64,000 nucleotides of DNA from Chloroflexota bacterium (GTDB lineage: Bacteria; Chloroflexota; Ktedonobacteria; Ktedonobacterales; JADMIN01). Positions 58,513 through 64,000 of this stretch are shown here, piece by piece. Each line of letters starts with the position of its first letter. Within the stretch, counting starts at the first letter, position 1. Location: the NCBI GenBank assembly GCA_021323855.1, contig JAJPKE010000015.1, positions 248,001-312,000 of the forward strand. Reading direction: 5' to 3'. Both the position numbers and the translations under genes were made by a program. A model generated the notes under the pieces. That model searched no databases, was not told the DNA's origin, and was given only the letters and a program-made list of their open reading frames with translations.

Positions 58513-59820
58513 GTGAAGCATAAATTTACGCTTACCTCCTATCGCTTGTTCCTGGCGATGTCGGTCGTCGGCGTCTTTGCGGAGACGATGGACTTCACTA
58601 TCGCTGTGATCTACCGAGTGCAGGTGGCGCATCTCAACGCGCTCCAACTGGTGCTGGTCGGCACGACGCTGGAGTGTTCGATCTTTGCTTTTCAGCTTCC
58701 TACCGGCGTGATTGCTGATGTCTTCAACCGGCGTTCGGCCATCATCATTGGCATTCTGATTTCCGGCGCTGCCTTCATCGTAGAAGGCTTCTTTCCGCTC
58801 TTTCCGGTGATCCTGCTGGCGCAGGCGCTCTGGGGGCTGGGCTACACCTTCACCTCTGGCGCCGTGGAAGCGTGGATTGCTGGTGAGGTTGGCGAGGAAC
58901 GCATCGGCGCGACATTTCTGCGCGGCGAACAGGTCGGCCTCTTCGGCGCGCTCGGCGGCACAGCGCTGGGTGTCGTGCTGGCGAGCATCCGCCTGAATGT
59001 TCCGCTGGTGACGGCGGGTGCGCTGACGATGGCGCTGGGCGTGGCGCTCTTCTTCTTGATGCACGAACGCACAGACCTGCGTGCGCCAAAGTCCGAACGT
59101 ACCACCTGGCAGCAGATGGGCGATACGCTCAAAAGCGGCGTGCGGCTGATTCGCCTGCGTCCGGTACTGCTGACTATCCTGGGCGTTGGCCTGTTCCTCG
59201 GCCTCTACAGTGAGGGGTATGACCGGCTCTGGGCGGCGCATTTCCTGAAAGACCTGTTGGTGCCGCCGTTTGGTGGATTCAGCTATGTGACGTGGTTTGG
59301 CATCATGAATGTCAGTGCGATTCTGCTGAGCCTGGGCGCCGTCGAACTGACGATCCGGCGGATAGACATGCGCAGCCATCTGACGGTTGCGCGCATGCTC
59401 TTTGTAATGATCGCGCTGCTGACGCTAAGCCTGATCGGCTTCGGCATCGCTGGCAGCTTTGCGATTGCGTTGCTGCTCTTCGTGCTGATTGCCGTGCTGC
59501 GCAAGGTCATCGAGCCACTTTACACCTCCTGGCTGGCGCAGCACGCGGATCCCAAGATTCGCGCAACGGTCATCTCGTTCAGCGGCCAGCTCGATGCTTT
59601 TGGGCAGATCATTGGCGGGCCGCCGCTCGGTGCGCTCGGCATCGCGCGTGGCATCCGCGTGGCGCTGGTTGTCAGCGGCGCTCTCCTCACACCGGCGCTG
59701 GCGCTGCTGGCGCGCACGCTGCGGCCACGCCCCGGCGAACCCGAACGCGAGCCGGAAGTGGACGGCGACTTGGTGGCTAGCGAAAGCATGGATGCACTGG
59801 CAGTTTTGCCAGCCGAATAG
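58513..59820 (+). CDS. Major facilitator superfamily (MFS) transporter
   Basis: 435 aa from GTG 58513. Twelve hydrophobic segments; the loop after helix 2 reads GVIADVFNRRSAIIIG, the MFS motif A (G-x-x-x-D-x-x-x-R-R). The C-terminal tail is acidic. The pattern is that of drug or small-molecule exporters. The gene is preceded by two tiny ORFs with strong ribosome signals and follows the GNAT cluster, so together they could form a modify-and-export group (inference). Confidence 0.9.
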   Translation: MKHKFTLTSYRLFLAMSVVGVFAETMDFTIAVIYRVQVAHLNALQLVLVGTTLECSIFAFQLPTGVIADVFNRRSAIIIGILISGAAFIVEGFFPLFPVILLAQALWGLGYTFTSGAVEAWIAGEVGEERIGATFLRGEQVGLFGALGGTALGVVLASIRLNVPLVTAGALTMALGVALFFLMHERTDLRAPKSERTTWQQMGDTLKSGVRLIRLRPVLLTILGVGLFLGLYSEGYDRLWAAHFLKDLLVPPFGGFSYVTWFGIMNVSAILLSLGAVELTIRRIDMRSHLTVARMLFVMIALLTLSLIGFGIAGSFAIALLLFVLIAVLRKVIEPLYTSWLAQHADPKIRATVISFSGQLDAFGQIIGGPPLGALGIARGIRVALVVSGALLTPALALLARTLRPRPGEPEREPEVDGDLVASESMDALAVLPAE

Positions 59821-59983
59821 CCTGCTGTGGGGCTGGCGCGTGGGCATACATCCACGCGCCAGTTCTCGTGTTGTCTTCGGCCAGTACTATCCCCGTTGGC
59901 CGGTACATCGCTATCCCCTACAATGGGATGCGGTAGCGAGAGCCGTGAGAGATGGCAGCGAGAGAGCTGAGGAGACGAGCGAG

Positions 59984-61051
59984 ATGATGCGCCAGCGATG
60001 GATATCCTGGATGGAGCGGCGGCAGTGGGCGACATGCGTATGGAGCGTGGCGGCGTTGTGCCTGGTGATGGCGGTGTTTGCGTCGCTGCTGGCCGGCTGC
60101 GCTGGCGGCGCAATCACTGGCGATGCGCCGCTGCTTCCGGTGCTGAGGCTGCCGCCACAACTGGCTGGCTATCATGTCTATGTCAGTGATGTGTCAACTG
60201 GCGATGTGGCCGAGTTGGGTGTCTTCACCACCCATGTCTCAAAGAGCGTGCATGGCCTGGGTCTCTCTGCCGACGGTAAGACGCTCTATGTCACCGATGT
60301 CTACGGCAACAATCTGGATGCCTTCGCCAGCAATACTCTGCGCAGTGTTGCCCATTCCGTCCCCGTTGGTGTGTATCCGGTACACATGGTCAACACGCTC
60401 GATGGGCGCACACTCTTCGTGACGAATTACGAGGCCACCTCGATTTCCGTGATAGACACGACAACCTGGAAGCATGTCAAAGACATCAGCGTGCCAGCCA
60501 AACCACATGGCATTGTCCTTTCGCCGGATGGCCGCTATGTCTATGCCGCCTGTTCTGGCGCCCATGCTATCGCCGTGATTGATGTGCAAAGTGAAACGCT
60601 CGTCACCACCATCCAGACGCCTGCCCTCTCAGACCCCTTTGGCATGGCGATCAGTGCGGACGGCCACTATGTCTACGCCAGCGACAATATCACGGACCGC
60701 CTCCTGGTGATTGATGCGCGCAGCAACACCTATCTGGGTGCGGTGCGGATTGGCGACCGCCCGGCGCTAATTGCGCGTTCGCCCGATGGCAAGCGGCTCT
60801 ACGTTGCCAATGGCGCGTCACATAATGTCAGCATTCTCGACATTAGCAGTGATCCCGCGCATCCCACAGTGATTGCGACGGTGCAGGTAGAAGGCTACCC
60901 ACATGGGTTGGCGGTGACCCCAGATGGGCGCTATGTGGTGACGGCCAACACGCTTAGCCACAATCTTTCACTGATTGATACCACCACCAACCAGAATGTC
61001 GCCACGATTGCCGCTGAAGAATACCCCAATGATGTGCTGATTACCGCCTGA
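59984..61051 (+). CDS. Lipoprotein with a YVTN-type seven-bladed beta-propeller
   Basis: 355 aa from ATG 59984, with GAGGAG upstream; the frame is open far upstream within the MFS gene. Signal peptide with lipobox LAGC (Cys near 38), then repeats such as LSADGKTLYVTDVYGNNLDA, LSPDGRYVYAACSGAHAIAV and RSPDGKRLYVANGASHNVSI, the YVTN/NHL-like propeller of about seven blades. Probably a surface binding protein; ligand unknown. It is convergent with the PKD-domain gene. Confidence 0.88.
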   Translation: MMRQRWISWMERRQWATCVWSVAALCLVMAVFASLLAGCAGGAITGDAPLLPVLRLPPQLAGYHVYVSDVSTGDVAELGVFTTHVSKSVHGLGLSADGKTLYVTDVYGNNLDAFASNTLRSVAHSVPVGVYPVHMVNTLDGRTLFVTNYEATSISVIDTTTWKHVKDISVPAKPHGIVLSPDGRYVYAACSGAHAIAVIDVQSETLVTTIQTPALSDPFGMAISADGHYVYASDNITDRLLVIDARSNTYLGAVRIGDRPALIARSPDGKRLYVANGASHNVSILDISSDPAHPTVIATVQVEGYPHGLAVTPDGRYVVTANTLSHNLSLIDTTTNQNVATIAAEEYPNDVLITA

Positions 61052-61072
61052 TATGAGCAGCCGCTTTACGGG

Positions 61073-61111
61073 TTCCCCTCTCCTCGCGGGAGAGGGGGTC
61101 AGGGGGTGAGG
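61073..61111. repeat. GC-rich palindromic repeat between convergent genes
   Basis: CCCCTCTCCTCGCGGGAGAG followed by GGGGTCAGGGGGTGAGGTC. Same family as the other copies, and the only transcript-end structure between the propeller and PKD genes, so it may act as a terminator. Confidence 0.85.
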
Positions 61112-61116
61112 TCTTC

Positions 61117-62712
61117 TTACTCGCGCTCGTGGGAGCGAGGGCCGTATGGCGGCTGCTGGCGTGGTGGCGTGCGCGTATCGCGTGGGCGCGAGCCGGAGAC
61201 TTGCGACGGCCCACGCGAATGATGTGGCTGACCGTGGCCGGCATTGCTACTGCTGCCACTGCTGCCACTGCCGCCGCTACTACTGCCACGCCGCCCATAG
61301 CCATTAGGGGGTGGATAGCCGTCTCCGTTGTTTGGGCGGGTGGGACGTGGCCCTTGCGGATACTGCTGACCACGCGGTCCCTGATGCGCGCCGTAGTTGC
61401 CATAACTGCCATAATTCCCGTAGTTGCCGCTGTTGCGCTGCGGTGGGCGGCCAGGAGTGGAATTAGCGGGGCGCCGTGACGAGCCGGCGGTCGCGCGGCG
61501 ATACGCCAGGCTGCTGCGCAACTGCCGCTGGCGCGCGAAATACAGGTACGCGCCGCCGGCCAGGATAGCGAGCAGCGCCACGATGCCCAGGTACAGCAGC
61601 GGCGAGGGTCCGCCGCTCGCGCTAGTCACCGCAATGACGGTAATCAGGAGAGTTTGCGTCCCCGGTATGCCGCGCTGGTCAACCGCCTGCACGGTGACGG
61701 TGAACTTGCCGGCGCGTGGGAAGGTATGCGTGATCGTCGGTGTTTGCGTCGTCACCACTGGCGAGCCATCGCCGAAGTTCCAGATGTATTGGACAATCTG
61801 GTCATTGGGGATATTGCTGGGCGCTGAAGATTGCGAAGCGTCGAAGGTCACAGTGCCGCCGGTGCCGATGGTCGTCAGGCTGGCGGAGACGGCGACGGTC
61901 GGCAACTGGCTGACGATATGTATCTTCACCGAGGCGAAACTGCGCGCGCCACGATCATCAGTGACGACCAGCCCTACGATGCCGGTGCTACCATCCGCAT
62001 ACTGATAGCCAATTTGGTGCGTGACATGCGGGCCTGTCGCTGTTGAGCCATCGTTGAAGTTCCAGAGATACGTCAACGGGCCGCCATCCTGAGAATGTGA
62101 TCCGCTGGCGTCAAAGGTAATCGAGCCGCCGGGCACAACATAGGTCGTACTGGCGGTTACTGTAGCGACAGGCAGATTGGTAAACGGCTGCGCAACCACA
62201 TGAATGGCGGCGCTGTCGAAGTCTTGCCATTGCCCTCCGTCGAATATCTGCGCATGAACGTTGTACGTTCCTGGCTTCGTATAGGTGTGCGTGGGCGAGA
62301 TGTCGTTGCTCTGTGTGCCGTCGCCAAAGGTCCAGAGCCACTTCAGGCTTGTCTTCGCGGGCGGCGAGATCATATTGCTAAAGTCTTCACTGAAGGTGAT
62401 GGGCTGCCCGACTACATAATTCAGGAGAAAGATGCCTTGTGGCTGGTCGGCGGGAGACGTTTTTGTCAGCGGGTAGAGCAGCGCCGGTCCATTCCCAGCG
62501 TACATCGTCGGCACATTGCCAATGCCACAGGCGAGAGCCACACTCTGTGGCGAGAAGGTGGCGAGCGGGAAGAGTGCGCCTGCGCAGGCAGCGCCGCCGA
62601 GCAGCAGCGCAACGACGACGAAACGTGCGTGCCGGAGCCGTTTTTTCATGGCAACTTGAGAAAGACGGAGAAAATGGAGTACGTGCCTTAGCCGATACAC
62701 CTGCTCACCCAT
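61117..62712 (-). CDS. Membrane-anchored protein with three PKD domains
   Basis: 531 aa, ATG 62712 (AGAGG upstream) or ATG 62649 (MKKRLRHARF). Signal segment at about 29-50, then three PKD beta-sandwich domains with WTFGDGTQSNDISPTHTYT, LWNFNDGSTATGPHVTHQIG and IWNFGDGSPVVTTQTPTITH. A membrane helix follows at about 380-400 (LLYLGIVALLAILAGGAYLY). The cytoplasmic C-terminal tail is rich in Gly/Asn/Tyr/Pro and Ser, with NYGNYGSYGNYG and SSSGGSGSSGSSS encoded by 9-bp-period arrays. Probably a surface adhesion or sensor protein. Confidence 0.88.
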   Translation of the reverse strand: MGEQVYRLRHVLHFLRLSQVAMKKRLRHARFVVVALLLGGAACAGALFPLATFSPQSVALACGIGNVPTMYAGNGPALLYPLTKTSPADQPQGIFLLNYVVGQPITFSEDFSNMISPPAKTSLKWLWTFGDGTQSNDISPTHTYTKPGTYNVHAQIFDGGQWQDFDSAAIHVVAQPFTNLPVATVTASTTYVVPGGSITFDASGSHSQDGGPLTYLWNFNDGSTATGPHVTHQIGYQYADGSTGIVGLVVTDDRGARSFASVKIHIVSQLPTVAVSASLTTIGTGGTVTFDASQSSAPSNIPNDQIVQYIWNFGDGSPVVTTQTPTITHTFPRAGKFTVTVQAVDQRGIPGTQTLLITVIAVTSASGGPSPLLYLGIVALLAILAGGAYLYFARQRQLRSSLAYRRATAGSSRRPANSTPGRPPQRNSGNYGNYGSYGNYGAHQGPRGQQYPQGPRPTRPNNGDGYPPPNGYGRRGSSSGGSGSSGSSSNAGHGQPHHSRGPSQVSGSRPRDTRTPPRQQPPYGPRSHERE

Positions 62713-62926
62713 CAGCGAAATCCTCTCTCGCTACTCTGCTTCCCCCATCCCGTTTCCAGTGCTTTGCGTTCAGCCACCGCTCATTATTGCAAAAGATGGT
62801 CATCCTGTCGAGGACATAGGTACTATGCTCCCCAGCGAAGGGAGCGTGGGTCTGTCTGTTGAGTAGCGAGTTGGTAGAGTGATGGTTGAGTGAGCGGTAT
62901 TTTGGTCCTGTTTGGCGCGAAAAGCG

Positions 62927-62955
62927 TTGACAGCCTCTAGCGCCCTCCTTATGCT
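62927..62955 (+). promoter_or_regulatory. Promoter before the LysM/M23 gene
   Basis: TTGACA (62927-62932), a 17-nt spacer and TATGCT (62950-62955), a near-consensus sigma70 promoter. It predicts a leader of about 110 nt. The remaining part of 62713-63072 holds nothing else recognised. Confidence 0.78.
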
Positions 62956-63072
62956 GTATCAGCAGCAGCAAGGTATTACACCATGGCGCACAGGCCGCCG
63001 GACGAACCCGTGAACACCAATAATCGCCGATTCCTCGCAGCAGATTTGATGTGGTAAAGGAGAGCAGCGCAG

Positions 63073-64000
63073 GTGAGACGCAACGAACACCAGCACGACG
63101 ATGACGCCTTTTACGATGATGGCGCTGCATCGTCAGACTATCCCGCAGGCGAGTCCGCGAGTTATGAGGCGTGGTCGGGAGATGTAGGTGATGAGAGCAG
63201 CTATGGCGCCGCTTTCAGTGAAGATGAAGCGTCGCGCGCGTTGCTGGCGAATCCCCCCGCTTCGGCCAATGGGCACCTCGTGCCGATGGGCGAGGCAACG
63301 ATAACCGCCCCGACGCTGATCCCCGGCAGCGGCGTTTCGATGGGCAACCCATTTATCAAGCGGCGCGAGCGCCCGCTGACAATGCGACTGGCCGTCTTTA
63401 CGCTCATGACGTGCATTCTCATTACCGGCCTCTTCTCTGTCACGGCGCTCGGTGAGAGCGGCACCGGTGGCGCATTCAGTCCGTTCCAGGCGCTAGCTGG
63501 CTCGGTGATGGTGCATCAGGGGGTCAGCTATACGTGGTATGTCGCGCAGAACGGCGATGACCTCGGCTCGGTCGCACAGAAGTTCCATGTGCAGGTCGGT
63601 GGCATCATGGAACTGAACAATTTGTCTGTGGGGCAGGAACTCCAGACGGGCAAACCCTACAAGATTCCCAATGACCCGTATTATGGAGCGAACTACCAGC
63701 CGTCCAACCCCTATCCTACATCGGGCAACGGCTCGACAACATTCGGCACCGATTTTTGGAATGCGTATGGCGGCGCGCCGCTGCCTGAGCAGCCCTGCGG
63801 TCCGAATGGCGGCAGCAATCCGCTCGGCTATGATCTGCAATCGCCCAACTGGGGATCGCACTGGGTACGCGGGTTCACCTGGTATCACAATGGTGATGAT
63901 ATCGCTGCCGCAGAGGGCAACCCGATTCGCGCGGCGCAGGCTGGCGTAGTCATCTGGGCGGGGTGGAGCAATGGTGGGTTCGGCTACTCTGCCGTCATCT
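63073..64000 (+). CDS. LysM-domain M23 peptidase, C-terminus cut off by window edge
   Basis: At least 309 codons from GTG 63073, with AAAGGAGAG upstream. An acidic cytoplasmic tail of about 95 residues is followed by a membrane helix (about 104-125, LAVFTLMTCILITGLFSV). A LysM domain follows (YTWYVAQNGDDLGSVAQKFH, then IMELNNLSVGQELQTG), then the start of a Peptidase_M23 domain (NGDDIAAAEGNPIRAAQAGV, VIWAGWSNGGFG). It should be a membrane-anchored peptidoglycan hydrolase; the zinc-site residues beyond the edge are not visible. Confidence 0.88.
   Translation, partial: MRRNEHQHDDDAFYDDGAASSDYPAGESASYEAWSGDVGDESSYGAAFSEDEASRALLANPPASANGHLVPMGEATITAPTLIPGSGVSMGNPFIKRRERPLTMRLAVFTLMTCILITGLFSVTALGESGTGGAFSPFQALAGSVMVHQGVSYTWYVAQNGDDLGSVAQKFHVQVGGIMELNNLSVGQELQTGKPYKIPNDPYYGANYQPSNPYPTSGNGSTTFGTDFWNAYGGAPLPEQPCGPNGGSNPLGYDLQSPNWGSHWVRGFTWYHNGDDIAAAEGNPIRAAQAGVVIWAGWSNGGFGYSAVI

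Noticed and set aside
62880..63072. Possible c-di-AMP (ydaO) riboswitch before the LysM/M23 gene
   Set aside because: Such genes often have one, but the predicted leader is only about 110 nt and the conserved core segments could not be matched; a plain promoter explains the region.

Overview
The window looks like a chromosomal segment of a Chloroflexota bacterium, most likely a Ktedonobacteria-type soil lineage. This is inference from gene content: a high-GC genome, long proline/glycine-rich tails on class A penicillin-binding proteins, a large XRE/NB-ARC/TPR regulator, a caa3-type CtaG factor, many GNAT proteins and many lipoprotein or beta-propeller surface proteins, with no LPS or outer-membrane genes. 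About 50 coding genes are supported. No tRNA, rRNA, CRISPR array, transposase or integrase was seen.

Layout. 1-9.5 kb: a cut-off penicillin-binding protein (PBP), a membrane-anchored DUF5666-like protein, the NB-ARC regulator divergent from a secreted CHAP/beta-propeller protein, and a THUMP RNA methyltransferase. 10-16 kb: an asymmetric heterodimeric ABC exporter pair and an oligopeptide-binding lipoprotein behind a long structured leader. 16-20 kb: an LLM flavin oxidoreductase, a CPBP membrane protease with a promoter/operator dyad, and a membrane-anchored unknown protein.

20-31.6 kb (minus strand): a pyrimidine operon in the order pyrR, pyrB, pyrC, carA, two GNAT genes (three GNAT modules), carB, a decayed DUF2332 gene and a phosphotransferase. 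It has a readable sigma70-type promoter, a PyrR-binding attenuator and terminator. PyrB carries two N-terminal ClpX-type Cys4 zinc fingers, and CarB contains two in-frame insertions made of palindromic repeats. These are the most unusual items in the window.

31.7-44 kb: a small GlsB-like membrane protein convergent with a second, complete PBP; a GH9 cellulase; a four-TM protein; CtaG; an ECF sigma factor overlapping a zinc-finger anti-sigma fused to a permease-like domain, followed by two more permeases with no ATPase. 43-53 kb: an operon of a DUF2071 protein, a CrtI-like FAD enzyme and an alpha/beta hydrolase; a UbiB/ABC1 kinase; a LuxR-family remnant; a thioesterase; a HAD phosphatase; an APC permease. 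53-64 kb: small unknown proteins, an XRE regulator, three tandem double-GNAT genes, an MFS exporter preceded by a 21-codon leader ORF, a YVTN-propeller lipoprotein, a PKD-domain surface protein and a cut-off LysM/M23 peptidase.

Two kinds of repeat pervade the window: a GC-rich palindrome (core CCCCTCTCCCGCGCACGGGG) found mainly in the pyr operon and GNAT cluster, and short tandem arrays with a 9-bp period at about ten unrelated loci. Both lie in intergenic DNA and also in frame inside genes.
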